Source: Proteiniclasticum aestuarii (GTDB lineage: Bacteria; Bacillota; Clostridia; Clostridiales; Clostridiaceae). Taken from it: a stretch of DNA of 64,000 nt. Location of the stretch: positions 248,001 through 312,000 of the forward strand of contig NZ_JAFNJU010000002.1 in NCBI RefSeq assembly GCF_017368455.1, written 5' to 3'. Positions 8,964-17,799 of the stretch are shown piece after piece. A program made the position numbers and the translations under genes. Below the pieces are notes generated by a model, which ran no database searches, was not told the DNA's origin, and worked only from the letters and a program-made list of their open reading frames with translations. Each line of letters starts with the position of its first letter. The stretch's first letter is position 1.

Positions 8964-11627
8964 TCAGATGTTCTCATTTTTCAGCGCGTCAATGGGATTG
9001 TCCTTTCTGATCTTATCCATGGCATAGATGCTGGTGGCGAAAACCACAAGAAACACGCTACCCACCGCAAGGATCACAGGGATCCAGGGGATGAAGAAGG
9101 CGAAGTCGATGCCATTGCTCATGGACAGGTAGATGAGATAGGTGACGCCTATGGCCACAGGTATGCCGTAGAGGATGCCTTTCAGTCCATAGAGAATGCT
9201 TTCATAGGTCATCATCTTGTTGAATCCCCTGGTGGTCATCCCCACGGTCTTCAGCATGGCGAATTCTCTTCTTCGCAGATGAATATTCGTGGATATGGTG
9301 TTGAAGACATTGGCTGCCGCAATGAGGGAGATGAGGATGATGAATCCGTAGGAGAAGATATTGATTACGGTGATCATGGCCCTATTCTGATCCATGTAGG
9401 TGGCCTGATCCACAAGATTTGTGAAGGAAAGATTCGCATCCTTGAGAATCTCAGACATCTCTCTGTATGCCGCAGCATGATCCTCCACTTCGAAATACAG
9501 GTTCACCGCTCCGTTTCCGGGCTTCCCTATGACTTTTTCCATGGCGCTGTACGGATAGATGACTTTCAGCTCGGACCCGTTGGCGTTGTAGCTCATCATG
9601 GGCATAGTGCTGATGATTTCTCCAAGCACAAGATCTCTTTCGATGATCACCTCTTCTCTTGCATAGAGGACTTCATCTTCTCCTTCCCCATTTGTATAGA
9701 CAAGTTTTCCGTCTCTTTCCTCTCCACTGAAGTATCTGTCCTCGAAAAGACTCGGAATCTCCACCTGCCTTGCGGAAAAGGAGCCGTTTTTCACCACATC
9801 GAAGGTATAATATCTCGAGTCAGTGGAGTCGTAAACTTTGCCAGATGCATAGACAAGGGCTTTGGGCGCCTCGCCAGCCATGTACTCTTCCTCGGATAAG
9901 CCGTTCTCCGCCAGGAGGCTTCTGAAGCTCTCATCATCCAGGAAAGCCAGGTGCATGTTCACGATGCTTTCGCTCTCCCGTGGCTTCAGCATCTCCTCAT
10001 AATAGCTCATATCCATGAGCTCTGTGTATCCTTCCGTAACCACTTCTTTCGGCACGAGGAGCGTTCCATACATCTCGCTGTACTCGTAGGATGTGTCGTT
10101 CACCCCTTGGGCTCCGGACAGAAGCTTCAGGACATCTTCCGGGTTTTTCTCCTGGCTCGGCGTCAGATAATAGGTGATGTCATGGTCCATTTCCTCGAAG
10201 ACCTGCTCTGTTCCTTTCTTCAGGTAGGAAGTGAAGCTGGAGGCCGATATGAACAGCACCACGCTCATGAAGAGGGACACCACCGTGGCTCTGTACTTTC
10301 TTCTGTTCCTCTTGAAGTTCTTGGCGGCCAGCATGCCGTCGAACCCGAAAAGTTTATAGGTGAGCTTTGAGGTTTTCACCTTTCCAGGCCGGATTCGGAT
10401 GTCATCGGTCTGCCTGATGGAATCAATGGCCGAGACCCTGGCTGCCTTTCTGGCAGGAATCCAGGCTGAAAGAAGGACGGTGGCTAGACCCAGCGCCGCT
10501 GCAATGAGCAGGGATTCCGGTGAAATTCTAAGGACCAGCTCGGACTTTGTGCCACCGGCCCAGAGCGCATTGAGCACATCACTGGAAAAGACGAAGGTCA
10601 GTCCGATGCCCGTGATGCCCAGAAGAATACCCAGAGGAATACCGATGCCGCTGAGAACCAGTGCTTCGAACAGTACACTCGAGAGGATCTGCTTCCTTGT
10701 GGCACCCACGGATTTCAGCAGTCCGAACTGTTTTGTCCGTTCACTGATGGAGATGGAGAAAGCATTATAGATGAGGGAAATGGAACCGAACATGATGATG
10801 GCTGAAAGTACCGCCACCATGCTGTACAGTACGGCATTTAACGTGTTCTCATTGGAATTTCCGGAGAATCTCAGAAGATCGCTGTTGACTCTCGTCGCAT
10901 AATCCCCGTATTCTTCCAGAAATTCGTAGGTATCCTTCATGGGGTCCACGCGGACATAGGCATCAAAACTATCCGGACCTGCTCCGTCAGGAAGAGTCAG
11001 GGCTGTATACCCTGGTGCACTGAAGCCCTCAAAGGAAGGTCTTTCATAGATACCGCTGATGGTATAGGTTCTTGTGCTGACCTTTTCAAGCTCCTCATTT
11101 TCAGTGATGTAGCTGTCCGTCTGATGAAGCTTCATGCCTTCGGAAACGCGCTCACCCAGCTCCAGAGTGATCACATCTCCTACACTGTAGCTGGCACCGC
11201 CATTGGTTTCAAGATGATCCGGCAGAAGGATTTCCCGACTGCTCTCCGGCATCTTTCCTTCCAGAAGATGCACAGGCATCATATCCCTGAATCCCTCCCC
11301 CATGGCACCGATGAACAGGTAAGGCTTATATTCATTCTCGATCGCATCGATTTTCGCATACCCTATGTTCTGGATGGTGGTGACCCTCTCAGCGCGTTCA
11401 TCGTTAACGATCTCTTCGAGTTTTTCTCCATTCACATCGAATATACCGCCGTGAAAATCACCATCCTTCTCCTTGGTCACTTCAATGATGTAGGTCTTCA
11501 GGCTGTTCACAGAAGTCGTTACCGCCGTGAACAGAGATACGGAAAGAATGATGCCGATGATGGTCACAAGGGTTCTGGTCCTGTTTTTCATCAGGTTCTT
11601 CAGTGTGACTTTATTCAGGATATTCAT
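8964..11627 (-). CDS. ABC transporter permease with two FtsX domains and large extracellular domains
   Basis: Membrane subunit of 887 residues. After the first membrane segment (about 19-40) comes an extracellular MacB-type domain to about 255, then three membrane segments (about 262-400). A linker and another membrane segment follow near 455, then a second extracellular region (about 480-745) and three C-terminal segments. This two-FtsX layout is known from exporters of antimicrobial peptides, lipoproteins or glycolipids. It overlaps the ATPase gene by the ATGA type, so the two form one transporter. The adjacent short-loop histidine kinase and response regulator suggest a peptide-sensing and detoxification module, but the permease is longer than BceB-type proteins (about 650), so membership of that group is uncertain. 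Confidence 0.9.
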   Translation of the reverse strand: MNILNKVTLKNLMKNRTRTLVTIIGIILSVSLFTAVTTSVNSLKTYIIEVTKEKDGDFHGGIFDVNGEKLEEIVNDERAERVTTIQNIGYAKIDAIENEYKPYLFIGAMGEGFRDMMPVHLLEGKMPESSREILLPDHLETNGGASYSVGDVITLELGERVSEGMKLHQTDSYITENEELEKVSTRTYTISGIYERPSFEGFSAPGYTALTLPDGAGPDSFDAYVRVDPMKDTYEFLEEYGDYATRVNSDLLRFSGNSNENTLNAVLYSMVAVLSAIIMFGSISLIYNAFSISISERTKQFGLLKSVGATRKQILSSVLFEALVLSGIGIPLGILLGITGIGLTFVFSSDVLNALWAGGTKSELVLRISPESLLIAAALGLATVLLSAWIPARKAARVSAIDSIRQTDDIRIRPGKVKTSKLTYKLFGFDGMLAAKNFKRNRRKYRATVVSLFMSVVLFISASSFTSYLKKGTEQVFEEMDHDITYYLTPSQEKNPEDVLKLLSGAQGVNDTSYEYSEMYGTLLVPKEVVTEGYTELMDMSYYEEMLKPRESESIVNMHLAFLDDESFRSLLAENGLSEEEYMAGEAPKALVYASGKVYDSTDSRYYTFDVVKNGSFSARQVEIPSLFEDRYFSGEERDGKLVYTNGEGEDEVLYAREEVIIERDLVLGEIISTMPMMSYNANGSELKVIYPYSAMEKVIGKPGNGAVNLYFEVEDHAAAYREMSEILKDANLSFTNLVDQATYMDQNRAMITVINIFSYGFIILISLIAAANVFNTISTNIHLRRREFAMLKTVGMTTRGFNKMMTYESILYGLKGILYGIPVAIGVTYLIYLSMSNGIDFAFFIPWIPVILAVGSVFLVVFATSIYAMDKIRKDNPIDALKNENI

Positions 11628-12307
11628 CTTCGGATCACCTCATCCTTCGTGATCCTTCCGTCTTCGATGGAAATGATGCGATTGGCCTGGAGGGCGATGT
11701 TTTCATCGTGGGTGATGATGATGAGGGTCTGGTTGTATTTTCTGTTGGACTCCTTGAGCAGCTCAATGATGTCCTGGGAGTTCTTCGAGTCGAGATTTCC
11801 TGTGGGCTCATCCGCCAGCACCACCGCAGGGGCATTCATGAGGGCCCGTCCGATGGAGACTCTCTGCTGCTGTCCCCCGGAAAGCTGGTTCGGCAGATGA
11901 TTCTCCCGTCCATGAAGAGATAGAGTGCCCAGCAGCTCACGGAGCCTGTCTTCATTGACATCTCTCGCATCCATGAGCACCGGAAGGGTCATGTTCTCCA
12001 CCACATTCAATACCGGAATGAGATTGTAGAACTGATAGATGAGTCCCACCTGTCTTCTTCTGAAGATGGCCAGTTTCTCATCATCCTGACTGTAGACATC
12101 GCTGCCGTCCATGAACACTTTTCCGGATGTGGGCTTATCCACGCCACCCAGAATATGAAGCAGTGTGGACTTTCCTGAACCGGAAGGCCCGATGATGGCC
12201 ACAAAGTCTCCTTTCTCGATGCCAAATGTCACATCATCCAGTGCCTTGACCTGATTTATGCCGTCACCATAGGTTTTGGTGAGATTTTCCACTTTTAAAA
12301 TTTCCAT
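11624..12307 (-). CDS. ABC transporter ATP-binding protein (MacB/LolD-like)
   Basis: ATPase partner of the FtsX-type permease. The 227-residue protein has Walker A GPSGSGKS near residue 39, the signature LSGGQQQR near residue 143 and Walker [14 protein letters not shown] near residue 162. [13 protein letters not shown] near residue 87 is the Q-loop region typical of the MacB/LolD/BceA group. GGAGG precedes the ATG. The promoter region carries two direct repeats that fit a response-regulator site, and the kinase/regulator genes lie immediately upstream on the same strand. Confidence 0.93.
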   Translation of the reverse strand: MEILKVENLTKTYGDGINQVKALDDVTFGIEKGDFVAIIGPSGSGKSTLLHILGGVDKPTSGKVFMDGSDVYSQDDEKLAIFRRRQVGLIYQFYNLIPVLNVVENMTLPVLMDARDVNEDRLRELLGTLSLHGRENHLPNQLSGGQQQRVSIGRALMNAPAVVLADEPTGNLDSKNSQDIIELLKESNRKYNQTLIIITHDENIALQANRIISIEDGRITKDEVIRR

Positions 12308-12330
12308 TATGAATCCTCCTGATCCTATTT

Positions 12331-12386
12331 CTTATACTCTCATGATAAGGAAGAAACCTTACAGGTTCATGACGCTAATCTTACAG
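12331..12386 (-). promoter_or_regulatory. ABC exporter promoter with two 22-base-spaced direct repeats
   Basis: On the minus strand CTGTAAGATT (12377-12386) and CTGTAAGGTT (12355-12364) are direct repeats exactly 22 bases, two helical turns, apart. A TATAAG -10 element is at 12331-12336. The proximal repeat therefore lies over the -35 region, the usual placing for activation by an OmpR-family regulator. The neighbouring response regulator is the obvious candidate. Confidence 0.6.
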
Positions 12387-12399
12387 AATCGTCACATTG

Positions 12400-12442
12400 A
12401 AAAAAGCTGAGGACCGAGTACAAAGTACCCGAATCTTCAGCT
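12400..12442 (-). terminator. Terminator of the two-component operon
   Basis: A long stem-loop (12405-12442) with AGCTGA/TCAGCT at its base and a GGGTAC/GTACTC upper part is followed by six T residues on the minus strand. It overlaps the last codons of the kinase gene. Confidence 0.88.
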
Positions 12443-13450
12443 CTCGGCTCTTCCCTTATAGAAGCGGATGGTGAATCCTGCTCCACCTGAAGGCCTGTTC
12501 TCCGCCTTCAGGGTTCCGCCCTGCTGGGTGATGATCATTCTTGAAAGGGCCAGTCCGATGCCCACACTGGTCTGACCGGATGACTTTCCTTTATAGAACC
12601 GCTCAAAGAGATGCGGAAGATCCTCCTTATGGATGCCAGGGCCATTGTCCTCAATGACGATCTCCGTGAAGAGCACATTCTCCGACACCGAAATGGTCAA
12701 GGTGCCGCCCACCGGCGTGTGCTCCATACAGTTTTTCAGGATGTTCAGAAGCGCTTCGGCGCTCCAGTTGAGATCGCCGAAGTAGCTTTCCTCCCCTTCC
12801 TGCCTGATGACAAGCGCCTGGTCCTTTACGTCCATGGCAATGGCCAGGGGCTCCACCGCTCTTTGAAGGAGCGTTCTCACATGAACCTTCTCCCTCATCA
12901 TCTTCGCCGTATTGGCATCGAGCTTCGCCATTTTCAGAAGAGCACTGATGAGCCAGTCAATCTGATCAAGCAGCTTCATCTGTTCCTTCACAAGAGATTT
13001 TCTTCTTCCGGTTTCCAGCCGCTCCTCCAGAAGCAGATCGCAGGTGAGATTCAGCGCCGTGAGCGGCGTACGGATCTGATGAGAGATATCCGCAAGAGAC
13101 TCCGACAGATAGATCTTCTCATTCAGAAGCGCCCCCTGCTGCTCTTCCATCTTCTTGTTCATCTTGTGAATCTGGGTTCTCAGAATGGAAAGCTCTCCTT
13201 CCTCGTAAGCGGATATGGGCGAAAAACGTTCCTTGTGGAGCACATCCTCCATCTCCTCCGTCAGTCTCGCGATGTTTCTGTAGCGCCGGAAGGTGAAGAA
13301 GAGATTCGCCGCAATGAGCAGGCTTGAAACCAGCATCAGAAGATATCCTGTTTCTCTCCCGCTTCTGAAACCGATGAAGATCATGAGGGCAGAAAAGAGA
13401 AGCTCCAGGAGAAGCATTCTTCTGACCTCGGGATTCCGTAAAAATTTCAT
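12437..13450 (-). CDS. Two-component sensor histidine kinase, intramembrane-sensing type
   Basis: Membrane histidine kinase of 337 residues. Two hydrophobic segments near residues 12-30 and 36-54 are joined by only a few residues, so there is almost no extracellular sensor. This is the BceS-like arrangement, in which the kinase reads an ABC transporter. The phospho-accepting histidine is in ADISHQIRTPL near residue 120. The ATP-binding domain shows the N box NCMEH, EDNGPGI and GIGLAL. The ATG at 13450 follows the regulator stop directly; a TTG and a GTG slightly upstream are alternatives. It is cotranscribed with the regulator and sits next to the ABC exporter. Confidence 0.9.
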   Translation of the reverse strand: MKFLRNPEVRRMLLLELLFSALMIFIGFRSGRETGYLLMLVSSLLIAANLFFTFRRYRNIARLTEEMEDVLHKERFSPISAYEEGELSILRTQIHKMNKKMEEQQGALLNEKIYLSESLADISHQIRTPLTALNLTCDLLLEERLETGRRKSLVKEQMKLLDQIDWLISALLKMAKLDANTAKMMREKVHVRTLLQRAVEPLAIAMDVKDQALVIRQEGEESYFGDLNWSAEALLNILKNCMEHTPVGGTLTISVSENVLFTEIVIEDNGPGIHKEDLPHLFERFYKGKSSGQTSVGIGLALSRMIITQQGGTLKAENRPSGGAGFTIRFYKGRAES

Positions 13451-13451
13451 C

Positions 13452-14123
13452 TCAATCACCAACCTTGTAGCCTAGACCACGGACGGTCTTGATGATGGTC
13501 GGATGCTGCGGGTCATTCTCGATTTTGTCTCTCAGGCGCTTGATGTAGACCGTCAGGGTATTGTCATTGACAAAATCCCCCGCGATGTCCCAGATTTCCT
13601 CCAGAAGCTTCGCTCTGGAGAGCACCATGCCACGATGATTCATAAACACCAAAAGCAGCCGATATTCCAGTGCGGAAAGAAAGATCTCCTCTCCGTTTTT
13701 CCGTACGGCCGCCTTTTCAGGGTCCACCAGAAGGTTTGCGATCTCCATGGTGGTCTGCTGCCTTCCTGTTCTTCGAAGGACATTTCTGATTCTTGAAATC
13801 AGCTCTCTGGGCCGGAACGGTTTCTTCACATAATCGTCCGCGCCCATATCAAAGCCCGCCACTACGCTGTATTCGTCCCCTGAAGCCGTGAGAAAGATCA
13901 CAGGGGTATCATCCTTCTCCTTGATGGCGCGGCACACTGCGAAGCCGTTACCCTCTCCTAAAGAGATGTCAAGAAGACACAGGTCGTATTTCTCTTTTTC
14001 CATGCGCTCCAGGGCAATCTGCTGTCCGGATGCGGTATCCACAGAAAAGCCTTCTCTTTTTAATATATCCACAAGATTCGTCACAATGGCCGGGTCATCT
14101 TCCACAAGCAGAATTCTATGCAT
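13452..14123 (-). CDS. OmpR-family response regulator
   Basis: Transcription regulator of 223 residues. The receiver domain starts MHRILLVEDD, has the phospho-accepting aspartate in LLDISLG near residue 50, the conserved threonine in LTAS and the lysine in KKPF. The winged-helix output domain covers about residues 125-222, ending near RGLGYKVGD. The ATG at 14123 is chosen because GGAGG lies 5 bases upstream and it begins exactly at the receiver domain; a longer frame upstream has no such site. It probably activates the ABC operon through the CTGTAAG repeats, by inference from position. Confidence 0.93.
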   Translation of the reverse strand: MHRILLVEDDPAIVTNLVDILKREGFSVDTASGQQIALERMEKEKYDLCLLDISLGEGNGFAVCRAIKEKDDTPVIFLTASGDEYSVVAGFDMGADDYVKKPFRPRELISRIRNVLRRTGRQQTTMEIANLLVDPEKAAVRKNGEEIFLSALEYRLLLVFMNHRGMVLSRAKLLEEIWDIAGDFVNDNTLTVYIKRLRDKIENDPQHPTIIKTVRGLGYKVGD

Positions 14124-14237
14124 CACTACCTCCATAACCTGAACTTCTTTCCTACTTCCTCTTTCTTTCACTTTACCATATTTCCCTGAAAAACATTCTG
14201 AAGAACTTCTTATTATCACCAATCAGACTTCACAGTC

Positions 14238-14266
14238 AAAAAAAGAAGCAGAATCTCTTCTGCTTC
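14238..14266 (-). terminator. Terminator of perR
   Basis: A perfect 9-base-pair stem (14245-14253 with 14258-14266) has a 4-base loop and is followed by seven T residues on the minus strand. Confidence 0.92.
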
Positions 14267-14287
14267 AGTACCTGCTATGTTTCATCC

Positions 14288-14725
14288 TCAGATGGCCTTT
14301 TCTTCCTGTGCCTTTTCCTGACATTCTCTGCAGACGCCATGGAAATTATAGACTTCACTGTCCACTCTGAATCCCGCCAGATCGTCTGACAGTTCTTCCA
14401 CATTGACTTTGATGTTCACATCAAAGATCTTTCCGCATACATCGCATTTGAAATGCCCATGTTCCTTTGGATTGAACACGTCATATCTTGCTTCATTGGT
14501 ATCAATGGGCAGTATTTCTATGAGTTTATGCTCCAGAAACAGGTTCATCGTATTGTATACGGTGGCCTTGCTTAACGTCGGAATCTCATTGATCAGTGCT
14601 TCATATATATCATTCACAGATGGATGATTATGATTGTTCATCATATACTCGAAAATTCTCTTTCGCTGATAGGATGGTTTTACGCCTTTGTCTCTGAGGT
14701 AAACATCAATATTATTCACTACCAT
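14288..14725 (-). CDS. perR: PerR-type Fur-family peroxide stress regulator
   Basis: Metal-dependent repressor of 145 residues. The N-terminal winged helix covers about residues 10-80. The regulatory metal site typical of PerR can be read: His in NHPSVND, Asp in RYDVF, the HGH pair and Asp in KIFDV. The structural zinc site uses CDVC and CREC. In PerR these His residues are oxidised by peroxide, releasing DNA. The ATG at 14725 is chosen over a GTG three codons earlier because that GTG overlaps the AGAGGTG ribosome binding site. A PerR-box-like sequence in its own promoter supports autoregulation. A second PerR-like gene is at 41920. Confidence 0.9.
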   Translation of the reverse strand: MVVNNIDVYLRDKGVKPSYQRKRIFEYMMNNHNHPSVNDIYEALINEIPTLSKATVYNTMNLFLEHKLIEILPIDTNEARYDVFNPKEHGHFKCDVCGKIFDVNIKVNVEELSDDLAGFRVDSEVYNFHGVCRECQEKAQEEKAI

Positions 14726-14740
14726 ATTTTTCACCTCTAA

Positions 14741-14755
14741 TTATAATGATTTTAA
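14741..14755 (-). promoter_or_regulatory. PerR box over the -10 region of perR
   Basis: TTATAATGATTTTAA matches the published PerR box TTATAATNATTATAA with one mismatch. On the minus strand it overlaps a TATAAT -10 element (14740-14745), so binding would block transcription of perR itself. Confidence 0.7.
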
Positions 14756-14829
14756 TTTAGTTTAATTATAAAGTAAAATCAGCACAATATCAAGTGCAAT
14801 GAAGAATGGTTCTCAGGAATCCGCCTTGA

Positions 14830-15759
14830 TCAGTCCAGCTGCTCGCTGCTGTTTCTCGCACTGACTTCCCGCATTCTTTCATCGATGACTTCCGCCGGGG
14901 ATACCTTGGAAATTCTGGAGTAGCGGAAATTCGCCGCTGCCGCTTCGATGATGATGGAGATGTTTCTTCCGCTTCTCACCGTTACTACAAGCTTCTTCAC
15001 CTTGACGCCGAGGATTTCCTCGAATTCATCCATGCCCAGGCGATCGTAATCTCCGTCGTCTCTCCAGTGTTCCAGATGAATGATGAAATCGATCCGCTTG
15101 TTCGGGATCATGGTGGACAGTCCGTAGAGAGCCGATACGTCTATTATGCCAAGGCCTCTCACCTCCATCATGCCGAAGGTGATTTCAGGGCATCTGCCTC
15201 GAAGCACCCCATCCACAGCTCGGATATCCACTGCATCATCCGCCACCAGTCTGTGTCCTCTCTTCAGAAGCTCCAGCGTCGCTTCGCTCTTACCGATGCC
15301 GCTGACTCCAGTGATGAACACACCCATGCCGTAGATGTCCACAAGGGTTCCATGAAGCCTTGTTTCCGGTGCGATCTCATTGGACAGATACATGGTCAGC
15401 CTGGAAATGAAGATGGTGGAGGAAAGATCCGTGCGGAGAATCCACTTCTTGTTCCTTCTGGCAGCGTCCATGAGCTCTTCATGGGGCTCCAGACCTCTGG
15501 TCATGATGACGCAGGGAATGTCATAGGACATGAATTTCTCCACTCTCTTCTCCCTGAGGGCAGGAATGAGCTCATCCAGAAAGCTCCATTCACCCATACC
15601 GATGACCTGCACCCGTTCTCTGGAAAAATAGTTGTAGAAACCTGCCAGCTGAAGTCCTGGCCTGTTGATATCATTGATCATTATTTCACTGTTGATGGCA
15701 CCTTCATTGAGCACTTCCAGTTCGAAGTCCTTGATGAGGTTTCTCACTTTCACTGACAT
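14830..15759 (-). CDS. hprK: HPr kinase/phosphorylase
   Basis: Bifunctional enzyme that phosphorylates HPr on the regulatory serine, or removes that phosphate, according to energy state. It thereby controls CcpA-dependent catabolite repression and PTS activity. The 309-residue protein has an N-terminal regulatory domain (about 1-130), the catalytic LHGTLVDIYG segment, the P-loop GVSGIGKSE near residue 152 and the HprK signature MMEVRGLGIIDV near residue 201. GGAGG precedes the ATG. It follows the DUF896 gene by about 15 bases. It is the expected partner for the cre-like site before mtlA. Confidence 0.96.
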   Translation of the reverse strand: MSVKVRNLIKDFELEVLNEGAINSEIMINDINRPGLQLAGFYNYFSRERVQVIGMGEWSFLDELIPALREKRVEKFMSYDIPCVIMTRGLEPHEELMDAARRNKKWILRTDLSSTIFISRLTMYLSNEIAPETRLHGTLVDIYGMGVFITGVSGIGKSEATLELLKRGHRLVADDAVDIRAVDGVLRGRCPEITFGMMEVRGLGIIDVSALYGLSTMIPNKRIDFIIHLEHWRDDGDYDRLGMDEFEEILGVKVKKLVVTVRSGRNISIIIEAAAANFRYSRISKVSPAEVIDERMREVSARNSSEQLD

Positions 15760-15774
15760 GGTTCTTCCTCCGTT

Positions 15775-15966
15775 CTATTTCTTATTTCCCTTATATTCCA
15801 CGCCGGACAGGTTTCCCCGAACACTTTGGCGTATTCTTCGTAAGTATTCTTCTCTGTATCTTGCGCGTTCCTTAGCTTCTTCTTCCGTCAGATCTCTTTC
15901 TCTGGAGATCCTGGTGAATTCATTGATCTTCGCCACAAGTTCATCATGTGGGATCTTATCCATCAT
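15775..15966 (-). CDS. DUF896 (YnzC/UPF0291) small protein
   Basis: A 63-residue basic protein of the DUF896 family, a two-helix cytosolic fold with no assigned biochemical function. Features are the N-terminal helix (IPHDELVAKINEF), the turn and EEAKERARYREEYL in the second helix, and a basic tail. GGAGG lies 8 bases before the ATG; a second ATG follows directly. It lies just downstream of the terminator of the candidate 6S RNA and just upstream of hprK, so it may be expressed by readthrough. Confidence 0.85.
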   Translation of the reverse strand: MMDKIPHDELVAKINEFTRISRERDLTEEEAKERARYREEYLRRIRQSVRGNLSGVEYKGNKK

Positions 15967-15988
15967 TTTTCATACCTCCGTATACATG

Positions 15989-16017
15989 AAAATTGCTCTG
16001 CTGGGAAGCAGAGCAAT
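15989..16017 (-). terminator. Terminator of the candidate 6S RNA
   Basis: A 10-base-pair perfect stem (15992-16001 with 16008-16017) is followed by TTTT on the minus strand, directly after the closing stem of the RNA. Confidence 0.8.
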
Positions 16018-16019
16018 CA

Positions 16020-16230
16020 TAATCATTTAAGTTTCCCGACATGCCGTTCACCTATGGATCCATACCTGCCTCAGCAGGTGGGTTCGCCTCAAGAAAATTC
16101 TTTATCTTCTAATGTCCCTAGGAAAAGGTAGCTACCTTTATAGCCTGATATCATTTTCTCTGTTAGCAATCCCGGATTAGTTATGTAGGTTGAATATATA
16201 GGCTACACGTACATTTCAGGATCTTATTTA
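16020..16230 (-). ncRNA. ssrS: Candidate 6S RNA
   Basis: This 210-base gene-free transcript unit has a promoter before it and a terminator after it. Read on the minus strand, the 5' segment near 16210-16222 (CCTGAAATGT) can pair with the 3' segment ATGTCGGG near 16025-16035, as the closing stem of E. coli 6S RNA does (CTGAGATGTT with GGCATCTCGG). The 3' half contains GGCGAACCCACCTGC followed by a small hairpin and ACGGCATGTCGGG, in the order seen in 6S RNAs. 6S RNA binds the sigma-A holoenzyme in stationary phase. The assignment rests on pattern memory and hand pairing. A different structured RNA is possible. Confidence 0.68.
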
Positions 16231-16235
16231 AGTAT

Positions 16236-16263
16236 ATTATAACACAAATCTCGTATTTTTCAA
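16236..16263 (-). promoter_or_regulatory. Sigma-A promoter of the candidate 6S RNA
   Basis: On the minus strand TTGAAA (16258-16263) and TATAAT (16236-16241) are 16 bases apart. This predicts a start near 16229, directly at the 5' end of the RNA stem. A perfect inverted repeat GAATATT-CCC-AATATTC lies upstream at 16277-16293. Confidence 0.75.
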
Positions 16264-16313
16264 CACGGGCTCTTTTGAATATTCCCAATATTCCGTGAAC
16301 TTATCGGTGGTTT

Positions 16314-16709
16314 CTACATTTCCAGTTCATCCAGAATGTCTTCCAGATCGCTGTCCAGGTCTCCCTTGGAGAACAGCATCGCCACCTGGATGCTATCCAT
16401 TTCATCGGCTTCCAGCTCATAGGTCAGGTACTGTGCATCAATGCCTTCCTCTTCGATGAGCTCCTCCATGATTTCGCCCAGATTGTCCACTGCCAGGTCC
16501 ACCAGATAGTTTGTCAGGTATTCATTGTAGACGGCTTCCTCGTCTCCCTCTTCCACCTGATTCTTTGCATAGGCCTGTGCCGCTTCCATCTCGTCTTCAT
16601 CAAAATCATAATAAGCCGTAGCGACCAGCAGTCCCTCTTCCTCTCTTAGGATATCAAGATCCGATAATCCATTATTTTCCAGATATTCCATGATACTGTC
16701 TTTATTCAT
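16314..16709 (-). CDS. Acidic protein of unknown function, partner of the DUF1292 gene
   Basis: A 131-residue cytosolic protein I do not recognise. It is very rich in Glu and Asp throughout, has no membrane segment or signal peptide, contains no cysteine, and looks largely helical. The ATG at 16709 is chosen because AGGGTGG lies 5-6 bases before it; a GTG five codons upstream has no site. It overlaps the 3' end of the DUF1292 gene by 8 bases, so translation is coupled. This suggests the two acidic proteins act together, but no function can be stated. Confidence 0.75.
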   Translation of the reverse strand: MNKDSIMEYLENNGLSDLDILREEEGLLVATAYYDFDEDEMEAAQAYAKNQVEEGDEEAVYNEYLTNYLVDLAVDNLGEIMEELIEEEGIDAQYLTYELEADEMDSIQVAMLFSKGDLDSDLEDILDELEM

Positions 16710-16968
16710 CTTTTCCACCCTCACTGTATAACAGATTTTTATATTCCTTCTTCACACGCATGAACTCCTCATCATTCTCGATGGCATTGAGTTCTTCGTT
16801 TCCTTCCTTGTCCACATCTACACGATACACATACTCATCCCCGGCTTCTTCCTCCAGTGGTGCAAGTATGAGATACTTCTGTTTTTCAAGATATATTTCC
16901 GCAACGGCTTCCAGTTCTACAACATTTCCGTCTTCGTCCTTGAACTTCAGGATATTTTTATCTTCCAA
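16702..16968 (-). CDS. DUF1292 (YrzB-like) acidic protein
   Basis: An 88-residue acidic protein of the DUF1292 family. The DEDGNVVELEAVAEI strand pattern near residues 12-26 and QKYLILAPLEEE near residues 30-41 are typical. The function of the family is unknown; in other Firmicutes it sits near yrrK/yrzL or hypothetical genes. The start is read as TTG at 16968 because AGGAG lies 9 bases upstream; the TTG three codons earlier touches the AGGAG directly. It is the first gene of a two-gene unit. A TTGAAT and TATCAT pair 18 bases apart lies just upstream. Confidence 0.82.
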   Translation of the reverse strand: MEDKNILKFKDEDGNVVELEAVAEIYLEKQKYLILAPLEEEAGDEYVYRVDVDKEGNEELNAIENDEEFMRVKKEYKNLLYSEGGKDE

Positions 16969-17105
16969 TTCTATCAACTCCTATCACACTTAGATGATAT
17001 CATTAAGACAAGCCACTATTCAAGAAATATTTAACCCGCTGACCAAACATTATGAAGGTGATACTGCGATTTTTTCGAATTCAGAGTCCTTTCTTCACTT
17101 CCGGC

Positions 17106-17140
17106 AAAAAGAGATCAGAGCGGACTTCCACTCTGATCTC
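17106..17140 (-). terminator. Terminator of the V-ATPase operon
   Basis: A perfect 10-base-pair stem (17111-17120 with 17131-17140) is followed by five T residues on the minus strand, 19 bases after the ntpD stop. Confidence 0.92.
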
Positions 17141-17158
17141 TTCATTGTATCTCTTTCT

Positions 17159-17797
17159 CTAGGCTTTCTGAATCAGTTCTTTTACCTTCATGAGCCTTGT
17201 GATGGTACCTCTTTCATTTTCATCCAGTTTCATGCGGATGAACTTGATGGTCTCCTGAAGCTCAGGGATCGTTCTGTATTCCAGCGCGTTGACCCTTCTT
17301 CTGGTTTTTTCGATTTCATCAGCCATAAGCTGACAGGATTTTTCCACTTCCGCCAGATCCAGAAGCTGCGGCATGATGGCGTAAAGTCTTGAGATGGCAT
17401 CGTCAAGCTCTGATGAGGTCTGTGCATATCCGTAGGGATAGATGCTTCCAGGGTCCTCAGCCAGTTTTCTGACGAAGTTCATCACAGGAACATTTACACT
17501 CATGACATTCTTCTTTCTGATGTCCACCGTGATCTCTTCCTTGGGAAGAGCCACCGCTTCTTCCAGAAATTCCGGACTCATGATGGCGGAGGAGACGAGA
17601 AATTCCTTGAACACTTCGATCAGTTCCTTCTCCACGTTCTCACGCAGGGTCTTGTTTCTTCTGATCATTTCAATGAAACGTCTCATCAGTTCATCCTGTT
17701 TGTCCTTCAGGAGCTTATGCCCTCTAGTTGCGGTAACCAGTCTTGCCTTCAGTTTGGTTAATTCCATACGAGTTGGATTAACATTTAGAACAGCCAT
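17159..17797 (-). CDS. ntpD: V-type ATPase subunit D (central rotor shaft)
   Basis: Cytosolic coiled-coil subunit of the central rotor of the V1 sector, which turns inside the A3B3 ring and couples ATP to ion movement. The 212-residue protein starts with the family pattern [14 protein letters not shown] and continues [13 protein letters not shown] ([12 protein letters not shown]). It is helical at both ends, as expected for the antiparallel shaft. It is the last gene of the operon and begins 2 bases after the ntpB stop. Confidence 0.95.
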   Translation of the reverse strand: MAVLNVNPTRMELTKLKARLVTATRGHKLLKDKQDELMRRFIEMIRRNKTLRENVEKELIEVFKEFLVSSAIMSPEFLEEAVALPKEEITVDIRKKNVMSVNVPVMNFVRKLAEDPGSIYPYGYAQTSSELDDAISRLYAIMPQLLDLAEVEKSCQLMADEIEKTRRRVNALEYRTIPELQETIKFIRMKLDENERGTITRLMKVKELIQKA

Positions 17798-17799
17798 GG

